A stretch of DNA of 64,000 nucleotides from Larix kaempferi (taxonomy: Eukaryota; Streptophyta; Pinopsida; Pinales; Pinaceae). Under the pieces are notes generated by a model that was not told where the DNA came from, made no database searches, and was given only the letters and a program-made list of their open reading frames with translations. The position numbers and the translations under genes were made by a program. Shown here piece after piece: positions 11,511 through 23,777 of this stretch. Location of the stretch: positions 1,612,001 through 1,676,000 of the forward strand of contig BSBM01000050.1 in assembly GCA_027924585.1 (NCBI GenBank). Reading direction: 5' to 3'. Numbering within the stretch: the stretch's first letter is position 1; the number at the start of each line of letters is the position of its first letter.

Positions 11511-12767
11511 AATATCAGAAGACTGTAATAGCAGCAAGAAAGCAATACTTTTGGCATGGTAGGAAGAAGGACATAGCTGAGTATATTTCTAGGTGTTAGA
11601 AGTGCCGGCAGGTCAAGGTAGAACACCAACATCCAGCAGGATTGTTGCAGCCCTTACCCATTCCGGAATGGAAGTGGGAAGTGATCTCTATGGATTTTAT
11701 AACAGGTCTTCCCATGACAATGAAGAAGCATGATTCAATCATGGTTGTGGTGGACAAGCTATCAAAGGTAGCTCACTTTATTCCAGTCAAGTCCACTCAC
11801 AAGGCTAGTGACATTGCAAATATCTTCATGAGAGAGATATTCAAGTTGCATGGATTGCCTAAGGCAATAATTTCTGATCATGACACAAAATTCACTTCCA
11901 ATTTATGGAAGGGATTATTTGAGGAATTGGGAACTAAATTGAATTATAGTATAGCATATCATCATCAAACAGATGGCCAAACTGAGAGGGTGAATCAGGT
12001 TCTTGAAGACATGCTGAGAATGTATGTGATGGATAAACCATCCAAGTGGGAAGATTTCCTACACTTGGTAGAATTTGCATACAATAATGGACATCATGCA
12101 TCCTTAGGAATGAGTCCATTTGAAGCATTGTATGGAAAGGGATGCAGGACTCCAGTGAATTGGGACAGCCCGGTGAACAGGGTAGTACCTGGGCCAGAGA
12201 TGATCAAGGAAATGGAATAGGAAATTGTTAAGATCAGGTAGAATTTAAAGGCAGCTCAAGACAGGCAGAAGAGTTATGCAGATTTGAAAAGAGTGCATAA
12301 GGAATTTCAGATTGGGTATCATGTTTATTTGAGAGTGAAACCGAGGAAGAGTTCCCTCAAGTTGGGGAGTTATGCCAAGTTGTCACCAAGATATTGTGGG
12401 CCATTTGAAGTCCTTGATAGGATAGGGCCAATTGCATATAGACTTGCATTGCCTGTTAACATAACAGCTCATAATGTTTTCCATGTATCTTTGCTTAAGA
12501 AGTATGTACATGATCCTAATCATATGATTGATTGGAATGTGATACATGTAGAACCCGAGGGAGAGTTCCAAGTAGAACCTATGCGCATTCTCGACAAGAA
12601 GGTCACTTTGCTCCGGAACAGAGCCATCGGACAGGTAAAGGTCCAATGGGAGCACCTTAGTCCCGATGAGGCTACATGGGAGCTGGAGGATGCCATGAGA
12701 GAGGCATTCCCATTTTTGTTCAGTTTTGAGGACACCGAGGACGGTGTTGTTCTAAGGGGGAGGGGAA
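11511..12767 (+). pseudogene. pol: Chromovirus integrase C-terminal half with chromodomain (Tekay/Del-like), interrupted by element 1
   Basis: The coding frame starts abruptly at the LTR of element 1 with the integrase zinc region (SRC, stop, KC), so element 1 inserted within this gene. The DDE core is seen as SMDFITGLP, IISDHDTKFTS and HHQTDGQTERVNQ. GPF module: YCGPFEVLDRIGPIAYRL. A chromodomain follows at RILDKKVTLLRNRAIGQVKV and WEHLSPDEATWELEDAMRE; such domains direct integration to marked chromatin. In-frame stops are TAG 11597, TAG 12218 and TAG 12239, with no frameshift. The frame ends at 12772 just inside the LTR. A purine tract at 12753-12767 (AAGGGGGAGGGGAA core) directly precedes the LTR. 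Confidence 0.92.
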
Positions 12768-14398
12768 TGTAATACCCCAATTTTGACCCTTGTGATTTAT
12801 TGGCTTTTATGTAAATATTGTATACATGCATTGTATGTTTCCCTAACATGGAGCTCAAGGCCAAGGCCTTGCTAGTGTATGTTCGGATTTTATTTAAAAC
12901 AAGCAAGTATTTGATATTTTGATAGCCATGTGCTATTAAGCCATGGAATATTGTAAATAGATGTAAATATTAATATTGCAATAAAATACCAAAACTGGCT
13001 ATGGAAGCAACCAATGAGAAGGGGCCATGTGTATCCACTAGGGAGTGGTGAGGGGGTTGTGGGGATGAACCATATGCTGCCAAATGTCATTGTGAGAACC
13101 CATTTGACTTTTCTTGATGACATTTATTTATGTTGTAAGGAAGTAGTTGAAGATTTTAGTCCATGGCTTCAATGGAGCATGGGTAGCACAGAAATTCGTA
13201 TTTGCAGGTATGGGCTCTGTTTTCTTGTACCACAAGTCACTCTACCTCATGGAAGTTGTTTCTTCCCCATCCCCATTCCATTGTGGAATTTACCAGCATC
13301 AATTTTCATCCAAAAACGAATTGCCAATAGTAAGAAAAACCAGAAATCGCAACTTTGAAAGAACCCACGTTTGGAAGAGCAAAAAACGCCCAGATTTGGT
13401 ATTTAACAGTAAAATCCAATGGGGGATCCATAGATATGAACCTTGGGGCAGATTTGAGAGGATTAGATACCCCGAAATCCATTGGAAAACCCAGTTTTTA
13501 TAGCCCAGAAAACTAGTGACGAGATTGAGTTATTTGATGAACAAAATGGTGAGAAATCCAATTGTGAATGACTGAGCAGAGGTTGGGTTTGCTTGATAAG
13601 CCCAGTGAAGGCTAGAATCTCAAAGATTAGCAGTTGGACCTTTCCATGCCCACCCTGAAGATCACTGGAGGGAAGGGATGCCTGAGGGACTATGCAGCAG
13701 AGAAGGGAACCTTCCTTGTGTTGAGTGTGGTAGGTAATGTGGGTGCCTTAACTGTTGAATTCATTTGAGATGCCTGTAGCTCTGTGGTTGGGATCATTGT
13801 CTTAGCATTTCCCTCCTTTGTCTTTCATATGCTTGACAAACCCAACTGTGTGTTGGCTTAGTATAGTTTTTGAGTGAAACCATAGTTGTGAGTGAGCCTA
13901 GCTAGTTCCTCCTTAGTGGATACACAACCCAGCTCGGGGGTGATCTCTCAGCTGAAAGGATACAAGTTGGACATAGATCTATGGTTGGGTGGAACGTTGC
14001 TCTCACATAGCTAGTTGTTTGGACAGCTTCATCTTCAAGATAAGTGTTATCTCTGTTTTAAATTATATGCATTTTGTGTTCTGTAATGTGTTAATTTGGA
14101 ATGGTAATTATTCATGTTAATGGAATGGATATGAGTCTGTGCATAGCCTGGGATTGGAATTGAAATCCCTGGGTATTGAATCATCATATGCCTGTGTTAG
14201 ATATGAGGATGCATTAGTGTTTGTGTTCTTGCTAGTATGTTTATTTTCGTTGTGCTTATTTGAAGTATGAGTCTGCACACAAGAATATTTTAATTGTTAT
14301 GAATTGTTGAGTAATGTATGGGGCTGAGAGTGTCAATAAGCCCGGTAAGTCAGTCATGTTTCCTTCCTTGCATCGGATTGATGGAGGGGGACGTTACA
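12768..14398 (+). repeat. 3' LTR of the chromovirus
   Basis: It starts TGTAATACCCCAATTTTGA right after the polypurine tract and ends ACGTTACA, giving TGTAA/TTACA terminal inverted repeats over 1631 bp. The start motif is typical of Tekay/Del-type plant LTRs. The 5' half of this element lies left of the window, beyond element 1. The satellite block begins at the next base. Confidence 0.8.
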
Positions 14399-15545
14399 TC
14401 AACCTTGCTTAAAAGTGAACTACGGATTGAAGTCAATATTGATTAAAAGTCAACTATGGATTGAAGTCAACATTTCTTAAGAGTCAATGGTAGATTGAAT
14501 TCAACTGTGTATTGAAGTCATTAATGTTAACATGATTAATGGATTGAGGTTGACTATTGGATTGAAGTCAACCTTGGATTAAATTCAACCATGGTTTGAA
14601 GTCAACCTTGGATTCAAATCAATCTATGATTAAAGTCAACCTTGGATTCAAGCCAACCTTTTTTACAACCTTGGATTAAAGTCAACCTTTGATTGAAATC
14701 AATATTGAAGTTAGCCTTGGATTGAAGTTATAGATGGATGGAAGCCACACTTGGAATGAACTAAACCTTGGACTGAAGTCAACGAGAGATTGATGTGAAC
14801 CTTGGATTGAAGTCACCCTTAGATTGAAGTCAACCATGGATTGAATCCAGCTTTGCTTAAAAAGAAACTATGGATTGAAGTCGACCTTTGATTGAAGTCA
14901 ACGATGGTTTAAAGTCAACAATGGATTGAAGTCATTAATGTTAATATTGTTAACGGAATGAATTCAACCATGGTACAAAGTCAACTTTGGATTGAAGTCA
15001 ATAATGGATTGAAGTCAGTACTGTTAATATTGTTAACGGGATGAATTCAACCATGGTACAAAGTCAACTTCGGATTGAAGTCAACCTTGTATTTAAGTCA
15101 ACCATGGATTAAAGTCTACTTTCACTCGAAGCTACTCTAGGATTGAAGTGAACCTTTTAGACAAACTTGGATTGAATTCAAGCTTGAAGTCAGCATTGTA
15201 TTGAAGTTACCCATGGACTGAAGTCAACCATGGATTGAAATGTAATCTGGATTGAAGTAAACTATGGATTGAATTCAACCATGGATTGAGGTCAATCGTG
15301 AATTGAAGTCACCCTTAGATTGAATTCAACTGTGGATTGAATCCAACCTTGCTCTAAATGAATATATGGATTTAAGTCAACCTTTGATTGAGGTCGACCT
15401 TGGATTGACGTCAAAGATGGATTGAATTCAACCTTGGATTTTTTTCGACCATGGATTAAAGTCAACCCTAGATTGAATTCAACCACGGATTGGAGTCAAC
15501 CTTCGATCGAAGTCAACCTTGGATCGATGTCACAAATGGTCAACA
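14399..15545 (+). repeat. 17-bp minisatellite array (GATTGAAGTCAACCTTG type)
   Basis: Tandem degenerate units of about 17 bp built on GGATTGAAGTCAACCTT, with variants ending CCATG or CCTTG. Many units contain AGTCAA or GGTCAA. Islands of the same unit reappear within the 10-bp array near 16020-16140, 17375-17660 and 18300-18560. Open frames here on either strand are repeats, not genes. Confidence 0.88.
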
Positions 15546-16010
15546 TAGTCAAGGTCAACAATAGTCAACTATTCTCCATAGTGATCAAACATAGTTCTAT
15601 AGTACCAAATGAAAATATTCAATTAAATCTTACCAATTATTAGCATTATTATTTTTATTATTTTAATAGTAATAGTAAACTCATCAATTGTTATTATTAT
15701 TTTTATTATTATTATTATTGTAATAGCATTAATAATTTATGAATTATTTCATTAAATTCAAAGTTATAAGAAATGCCATACATTAGACATAAAAAAATTT
15801 CATAATCAACAAACATTACAATATCAAAATCATAATGCATCATAACCATACCATTCATAAACATTGCAAGGTGACAAAATAATTTATGTACGTCGCAATG
15901 TGCCATAACTATTTTTGAATGTAACATCGTGCCATACCCATGGATTACCATAATCACAGTCAACCATGGTCAACCATAAAAAAACATAATTACACATCAT
16001 CAACCACATT
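15546..16010. repeat. AT-rich spacer between satellite arrays
   Basis: A (ATT)n-like low-complexity stretch near 15640-15725 is followed by AT-rich sequence with scattered CATAACCAT motifs grading into the next array. I see no gene. Confidence 0.6.
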
Positions 16011-19000
16011 CAACCGAGGATTTAAGAACCATAGATTGAATTCAACCATGTATTGAAGTCAACCTTGAATTGCAGTTAAGCTTGGTTCAAATTCAACTAT
16101 GGATTGAAGTCAACTATGGACATAATTCAATTATTGAATGAAGTCACCCACCGAGTTCAACCATAGTCAACCATGGTAAACCATAATCAGCCATGGTCAA
16201 CCAACTAGGGTCAGCCATAGTCAACCATGATTGACCACATTTGACAATGAAAATCCATGCTCATCCATGAATAACCATAATCAATCATAGTCATTCATCA
16301 ACAACCATGGTTAACCATGGTTGTTGATGATTGACTATGATTGATTATGGTTATTCAACCATAATCAACCATAATCAATCATAGGCAATCATGAACAACC
16401 ACCGTCAACCATAGTTAACCATTAATAACTATAGTAAACCATCATTGATGATATCCAATGATAGCTAACCAAATATGAACAACCATGTACATCCATGAAC
16501 AACCATAATCAACCATGGTCATCATGAATAACCACTATAAACCATCGTTAATCATTAATAACTATAGTAAACCATCATTGACGATAGCCTACTAAAGTCA
16601 ATTATGAACAATCATAGTCAACCATAGTCGACCATGGTCAACCATTTTTTACTATAGTCAACCATGAGAAACCATGGTCAACCATGAGCAACCATGGTCA
16701 ACCATGAATAACCATTGTTAACTATAGTCAACTATGGTCACCCATGAAAAACTATGGCGAAGTATGAACAACTATGGTCACCCATTAAAACCATGGCGAA
16801 GTAACCCATTAACAACCATGGTTAACCATAGTCAACCATTATTGACTATAGCAAACCATGAGCAATTATTGTCAACCATGGTCAACCATGAATAACCATG
16901 GTCAATTATAGTCAACTGTGGTCAACCATGAAAAACCATGGTGAACCATGAACAACCATAGCTTGGCATTAACAACCATGGTCGACCAACTATGGTCAAC
17001 CATATTCAACTAAGGTCAATCATAGTTGTCTAATAATAGTCAACAATATTAAACCAAAGAGTCTACCATAGTCAGCCATAGGGTCAACCATAGTCAAGCA
17101 TGGTCATCCATCATTCACCATAGTCAGCCATGAATAACCCGTGGAATAACCATCATCAACAATGGTCAACCATGGTTAACCATAGTCAACCCTATTCAAC
17201 CCTATTCAACTAAGGTCAATCATAGTTGGCTAATAATAGTCAACAATATTCAACCAAAGGGTCTACCATATTCAGCCATAGGGTCAACCACATTCAAGAA
17301 TGGTCATCCATCATTCACCATAGTCAACCATGAATAACCATAGTCAACAATGGTCAGCCATAATAAACCATGTTCAACCATGGATTGAAGTCAACCACGA
17401 TTTAAAGTCAACAATGGATTGAAGTCATTAATGTTAATATTATTAACGGGATGAATTCAACCATGGTACAAAATCAACTTTGGATTGAAGTCAAGCTTGT
17501 ATTTAAGTGAACAATGGATTAAAGTCTACCTTTGCTTGAAGCCACTCTAGGATTGAAGTCAACCTTGGATTGAAGTGAACCTTTTAGAAAAACTTGGATT
17601 GAAGTCAAGCTTGAAGTCAACCTTATATTGAAGTTACCCATGGATTGAAGTTAACCATCCATAGTCATCCATTGGCAACCACGATCAACCATAATAACCC
17701 ATTAACAACCATGGTTAACCATAGTCAACCATTGCCAACCATTCTTGACTATACTAAACCATGAGCAACTATTGTCAACCATGGTCAACCATGACTAACC
17801 ATGGTCGACTATAGTCAACTGTGGTCAACCATGAAAAACCATGGTGAACCATGAACAACCATAGCTTGCCATTAACAACGATGGTTAACCAACTATGGTC
17901 AACCATAGTCACTAAGGTCAATCATAGTTCGCTAATAATATTCAACCAAAGGGTCTACCATTGTCAGCCAGAGGGTTAACCATAGTCAAGCATGGTCATC
18001 CATCACTCACCATAGTCAACCATGAATAACCATAGTCAACAATGGTCAGCCATAATAAACCATGTTCAACCCTGAATAACCATGGTTAACCATAGTCAAC
18101 CATATTCAACTAAGGTCATTCATAGTTGGCTAATAATAGTCAACAATATTCAACCAAAGGGTCTACCATTGTCAGCCATAGGGTCAACCATAGCCAAGCA
18201 TGGTCATCCATCATTCACCATAGTCAACCATGAATAACCATAATCAACAATGGTCAGCCATAATAAACCATGTTCAACCCTGAATAACCATGGTTAAACA
18301 TGGATTGAAGTCAACAACGATTTAAAGTCAACAATGGATTGAAATCATTTTTGTTATTAATAACGGGATGAATTCAACCATGGTACAAATTCAACAATGG
18401 ATTGAAGTCAGCCTTGTATTTAAGTCAACCATGGATTAAAGTCTACCTTGGCTTGAAGCCACTTTATGATTGAAGTCAATCTTGGATTGAAGTGAACCTT
18501 TTAGACAAACTTGGATTGAAGTGAACCTTTTAGACAAACTTGGATTGAAGTCAAGCTTGAAGTCACCCATCCATAGTCAACCATTGGCAACCACAATCAA
18601 CCATAGTAACCCATTAACAATCATGGTTAACCATAGTCAACCATGTTCAACCATTATTGATTATAATAAACCATGAGCAACTATTGTCAACCATGGTCAA
18701 CCATGAATAACCATGGTCGACTATAATCAATTGCGGTCAACCATGAAAAACCATAGTAAACCATGAACAACCATAGCTTGGCATTAACAACCATGGTTAA
18801 CCAACTATAACCATGGTTAACCAACTATGGTCAACCATATTCAACTAAGGTCAATCATAGTTGGCTAATAATAGTCAACAATATTCAACCAAAGGGTCTA
18901 TCATTGTCATTCATAGGGTCAACCATAGTCAAGCATGGTCATCCAGCATTCACCATAGTCAACCATGAATAACCATAGTCAACAATGGTCAACCATAATA

Positions 19001-19120
19001 AACCATGTTCAACCCTGAATAACTATGGTTGACCATAGCCAACCATGGACCATCATGGTCAACCATGAAAAATGATGGGCAACCATGAACAACCATAATA
19101 AACCACGAATAACCATGGTT
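16011..19120 (+). repeat. 10-bp minisatellite (CCATGGTCAA type) with ~0.9-kb higher-order repeats
   Basis: Units of about 10 bp (CCATGGTCAA, CCATAGTCAA, CCATGAATAA) fill the region. A longer pattern recurs: the landmark AGCTTG(G/C)CATTAACAAC occurs at 16960, 17863 and 18775, spaced 903 and 912 bp. Each copy carries a shared sub-block (AACTAAGGTCAATCATAGTT then CAACCAAAGGGTCTACCAT) that is itself duplicated about 200 bp apart in two of them. Patches of the 17-bp unit lie between copies. Confidence 0.88.
16269..16356. repeat. 88-bp near-perfect palindrome inside the satellite
   Basis: Arms of 44 nt (16269-16312 and 16313-16356) are reverse complements with a single mismatched pair and no spacer; the centre is CCATGGTT/AACCATGG. 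It reverses the orientation of the surrounding 10-bp repeat and could extrude a cruciform or form a strong RNA hairpin. Confidence 0.88.
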
Positions 19121-19870
19121 AGCCAACTAAATTAATTATTTAAATTAAATAAATAATTAAATTAAATTAAATTAATTAAATTAAATAAATAAATTCTTTA
19201 TTTATTTAATTTAAATACTTTAAATAATTTAAATTAAATTAATTAATTTAATTTAAATTAAATAAATAATTAATTAATTAATTTAAATTATTTAAATTAA
19301 ATAAATAAATTATTTATTTATTTAATTTAAATTAAATTAATTAATTTATTTAAATTATTTAAATTAAATTAAATTAATTAATTTAATTTAAATTATTTAA
19401 ATTAAATTAAATTAATTAATTTAATTTAAATTATTTAAATTAAATTAAATTAATTAATTTAATTTAAATTATTTAAATTTAATTAATTAATTTAATTTAA
19501 ATTATTTAAATTAAATTAAATTAATTAATTAAATTTATATGATTTAATTGATTTAATTTAACTTAATTTAGAAAATTTTATTTTAAATTTAATTTAATTT
19601 TTAAAATGTTTTACTATTTTTATTAAATATAATTTTTAATTTAATTTAATATGTTTTAATATTTTTATTTAATTTGGATTAATTAATTTAATTTAATTTT
19701 TAATATTTTTAATTTGATTTAGTTAATTTAATTTAATTAATTAATGAAATTAAATTTCGTTTAATTTTAATTTAATTTTTAATATGTTTTAATATTTTTA
19801 TCTAATTTAATTTTTAATATATTTTATAATTTCTATTTAATTTAAATTAAATTTTTTTTAACTTTTTTTT
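19121..19870. repeat. A/T-only low-complexity satellite
   Basis: Runs of TTAAT and AAATT dominate. From 19219 to 19540 there is no G or C at all (322 bp). Near 19381-19530 a unit of about 38 bp is repeated four times, one copy slightly shortened. Much of it is self-complementary. After 19541 rare G and C return and it grades into ordinary AT-rich DNA. Confidence 0.85.
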
Positions 19871-20185
19871 CGTAAGTTACAGAGAGAAATTTAATTAACA
19901 TGTACAAAATATACATCTAGAGTCGAAAAGTTTGTGGCAAGTTGGGGAGGCCTCAGATGATGAAGCCACCATCCCAATCGCTCAAAAATGCTGGACTGGC
20001 TGACATAATACAAAATAAAGACCTCAAGGGTATGGTCTGCCCATAAAAAAAGTAGGACTTGCTTCAAAAATAGAGTATCAAATTGTCTGGTATTGCTAGA
20101 AAATAAACTATGCAGAAATTTAAAGCAAAAAAACTGATAATTGCAGAGATGACCCAGAGATATGGTAGCCCATTTAGCGTTTTGC

Positions 20186-20806
20186 CTAAGGTGCTTCTGG
20201 CGTCTCCTTGAGAATGGGACAGGCAACATAAAAATCTTCAAGAGTCCCCAGGTGGGGGAGAGTGGGGGAAGGAGAACTTGGAGTAGGAGAACCCTTTTTA
20301 ACAGCATCAGTCGCGAGTGTGGCAGAAGTCGAGCCCTTGTCCTTTCTGACCTTTGGTTTTTTCTGTGAAGATTCAAGTTTTGGCGCTTCTGGAGCCTCGT
20401 CGTCCTCGTTGTTTTCAGCAGCAGGTTCAGAAGTACAACCTAGGGAAAAAATGTCCTAGGTCATATTAGCGCTCAGGGTATTTGAGTGGTCGGTGGCCTC
20501 TTTCAAGTTGGCATTGATGTTCCTTACAATGCTAGTGCTGGCATGCCAACTAGCTTCCATTTCTTCCACTAGGGTGCTGATCATGTTCTTTAGCAACCAA
20601 TAATGATTTATAGCACCGCCATTGCTGCCAGATGCAAGCAAGGCCGCCACCCTATGTGCTTCCCACTCATCTATTAGACCTCGAGTTCGCGTCGAGGTGC
20701 GCGGAGCATACCCATCCATGACAGTCTAGTCCATGGCAACCCGAGGTCTCCGACTGGAAATGGTTCTGCTGCTGCCGCAACGTGAAATACCTATGTTGCG
20801 AGGCAT
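20186..20806 (-). pseudogene. Unknown protein remnant, three TAG codons in one frame
   Basis: Read from ATG 20806 (MPRNIGISRC) to TAG 20186, one frame stays coherent: a basic N-terminus, a helical-looking middle (GLIDEWEAHRVAALL and ISTLVEEMEASWHASTSI) and an acidic then Lys/Ser/Pro-rich tail (ENNEDDEAPEAP, QKKPKVRKDKGS). TAG codons at 20726-20728 and 20456-20458 interrupt it without frameshift. I do not recognise the family; a transposon gag or accessory protein is possible. Opposite-strand frames over it look like shadows. Confidence 0.45.
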
Positions 20807-21434
20807 CATGGCGGTGAGTGCACCAGGGGAAAACACAAGCATTCCTTTTTCATTTGATTCATATCTTCATGGATGCACCTATGATGTTCACTTGAGTCAC
20901 TTGAAGACTCATGATTTTCCTTGCTCCTTGCTTAGTTCAACTGATGTTGGAGGAACTTCATCCAATACTTGGGTGAAGAGATATATGATTGGAGAACATT
21001 TTTATTGGCAGCAACATCCTTTGTTATTTCTTGATGATACACATATTCATGGATGAACAAATGGTACTTATGTGATCCCCTTGAAGGCTCATTATTTTCT
21101 TTGCTCCTTACTTGGTTTAGATTTTAGTGGAGATTCTTCATTCACTTCTTGGATGAAAGAATACATGGTTGATTATTTTGATACATCTTACATCCTTTTA
21201 GAGCAGCATTATAGGACATGGGATCCTCACCTATGTCATTGGAGAAGATTTGATTGGTCACTTGATGCTTGTATGCACTTGGAAAATGGTGGTATACTTA
21301 CTTGGAGGTACAAGCACTTTCATGATTCTTTGATGAGGCACCTCCTTGATGTACATTTTTATTATGTTATTATGTACTTTTATGATATATCTTTTGTACT
21401 TATGATATTTGGAATAATTCATACAAGGAAATGA
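20733..21434 (+). other. Duplicated ~180-bp segment with long open frame, nature unknown
   Basis: A frame from 20733 to 21434 has one stop (TGA 21054-21056). Two similar halves begin near 20866 and 21046 (offset 180), sharing TTCATGGATG, then CTCATGATTTTCCTTGCTCC or its variant, then TTGGRTGAARAGATA-like sequence. The predicted peptide is rich in His, Tyr and Trp and resembles nothing I know. It is probably a diverged tandem duplication in transposon-derived DNA and not a gene. Confidence 0.3.
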
Positions 21435-21769
21435 GATCCATGAATTATCTTTCCTGATGGTATGGGTTGGAGAGTACTCCTAATTAATGGAGTGCAATAC
21501 AAGCAATGGGACCCTGGGATAATTTTTAGTCTCATTGGTTTCAAATTTTTTTGGGAAACAAGTAGTATGGGAGATTGAATCCCCACTTAATAAGGTTATT
21601 TTAATCAGAGTATTGCAGCAACAAGCATGGTAGTTCCTCTCTAAAATTTTCATGGCATCTTGAAGAATCAAAGTTGGGAAAATCAGTAGCAACTTCAAAT
21701 AATTATACAGTGGTAAGAAAGTTTTGGAAGCAAAGTTTTGGAAATAAATCAGGTTCTTCAACATCCATG

Positions 21770-23356
21770 TTTGAAATTTCTTGAGGACAAGCAATATTGG
21801 TAAGGAAGGATTTGTCATGTCCCCAAAATTTGCATTGCATCACAATGGCCTAAACCACTTGGCCATATTCATGATAGTTTGTCAAATTGATGATAAGGGT
21901 CAAATAATTACCAAGCATGATTTCTAAGTTAGTAATAATGTTAAATTATATCCAAGTGGAAAATGTGAGTCACATTAAAAGAAAATTCTCGATTCAAAGT
22001 TTGTAATATTCCCATCCAAATGAACTATCATAGAGGAAAATTACTACTTTCCAAGGTTGAGGGTGGAAGCATTAAAAGTTGGAGTAAATGAGCTACAAGA
22101 CCCAAAATGACCTTAGAATTACAAATTCACATTAAATGGGTCAATTAAATAATAATACAAAGAAAATAATGTGGCATTGGACCATGAGGGAACATAAGAG
22201 GTTGTGGGACCCATTTGTGGCAAGATTCCCCACTACACTTGGCATGATTCTCTCACCAATTCGAGTTCAAGATGAAGGGTAACATACTTGGGGGAGTTTA
22301 AGAGGTATTATTCATGGCATGATTCATGTAAGGTCGAATTGGAGTGTAAGAATAACTCCCATGGAAGAGGAAGAGGCATCTTAGAAGAATTGACACTTGG
22401 GCTAGATTCCCTAGCTTCTATGACAACAATGATGAAGATGCTATGACACCTATGATACAAATCAGACCTGAATGCTAAAATATGACATATATGACATGTG
22501 AGGGATAAAAATATCCTCCAAGAATGCGCACAAGGGAGTCAGCGAATCCAAAGAGACACCCATTCGAAATGAGGGAAGATGGAGACTATGAATTGTTGGA
22601 CAAGTGGCACACATTGGAATCTCTTCCCAACTTGAGTTGGAATGAGTCTCTTGGAAGGAATTCGATCCATGGAGGACTTGAGAATTTTATAAATACAAGA
22701 ACAAAGAAGTAGAGTAGCTTTCGATCATTTTTTATTTGCATCTTTGCAATTTGGAGAGCTTCTAGCTTGTCCACGCTAGTGGAGTGTTTACTCTAGTTGC
22801 CTTAGTACCAATTTTGAGGGTGAAAGATTCCCATCCTAATTGGCAATTGGAGAGGCAATTCAGACGTTTCATTTGGATCTACAATGGATTTATTAGTTGT
22901 AGGTGGAAGATACATGGAATCTCATGGTTCTTTCTTCTACAACTTGTTCTCATCCCTATCATACCTTTCCTTGCATATTTTGGCTCTTGGAGGAATTGCG
23001 CCTTTGGTGAGATGTTGATCTCTTTGTGAGAGTCCAAGAATCTCCATTCATTTTTATTCTGATATATATACTTTGTATTTGATTCTCATAAGACTCTCAG
23101 GTTGAAAAACTAAGTGAAACTATGTAAAAATACCAAACAATGCATAAATAGTGCCATTTTCTCCATATCTTGTTGTTAGAGCTTGAAGAGGATTTATTTC
23201 GAATTGTATCAGTCAATATTTGTGAATTTGTTGATGTATGGGGTGTCATTAATGTTATGAATAATTTTCATTAACATTGCACAAGTCCTTGGAACCTATA
23301 TCTCGAATTTCATAACTAGTGGTGAAGTTTATTAGCATTTCCCCCTATGTGAAGAC
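21770..23356 (+). repeat. Probable orphan 3' LTR of a chromovirus-like gypsy element
   Basis: At 21778-21800 the translated tail (FLEDKQYW) resembles the polyprotein end of chromodomain gypsy elements. A purine stretch at 21801-21810 precedes TGTCATGTCCCC at 21813, a typical LTR start. A TATA box (TTTATAAATACAAG, about 22686-22699) sits near 0.88 kb into it. The right end is uncertain: GAAGACA near 23356 is only a candidate. No matching second LTR lies in the window. Confidence 0.4.
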
Positions 23357-23777
23357 ATGTATACAAACATCTGATTTATGGGAGTTGAAGAAGCCTATAG
23401 GAACTAATTGATTATGCATTGGGGAGTTAATTGAAGTCCTTTATCATTACCATGTCTCTGTTCTAAAATTTGGAGAAGTATTACAGCATTTGGAAATCCA
23501 TTTTTGTCCCCTACCCTTGGGGGTTTGAACCTCGATTTGACTAGTGAAATTCCATATTTTTCCCTGATTGTAAATGAAAGTTGCAGAAATTTTTTGAGAG
23601 TGTCAAAGCATCCATTAGCCTCATTTTTATGTAATAATACCTTTAAAATACCTTCAGACCCAATTTGGGAGCATTTGAAGCCATTTGGAAGCATTGGAGC
23701 CATAACTAGTCTAAGGGTCAAATTGGCCAAAATTTGCAATTTTTCCAATTTATCCAAATTTCTTAAAAAGGGACACT
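23357..23777. other. No recognisable feature
   Basis: AT-rich sequence with short open frames on both strands. I see no domain, repeat partner or RNA gene. It abuts the sharp start of homology to element 2's LTR at about 23778. Confidence 0.5.

Noticed and set aside
11934-12906. Minus-strand frames over the chromovirus integrase
   Set aside because: Antisense shadows of a clear plus-strand integrase and chromodomain.
15292-15643. Open frames in both directions rich in repeated peptides
   Set aside because: They result from the 17-bp satellite unit read in frame; no start context or domain.
14399-19120. Possible CRISPR-like array because of short repeats
   Set aside because: Units are degenerate, adjacent and without unique spacers, and the genome is plant nuclear. 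This is a minisatellite.
20186-20806. TAG readthrough or a changed genetic code
   Set aside because: All other genes here use standard stops; CAG to TAG mutation in a decayed element is simpler.
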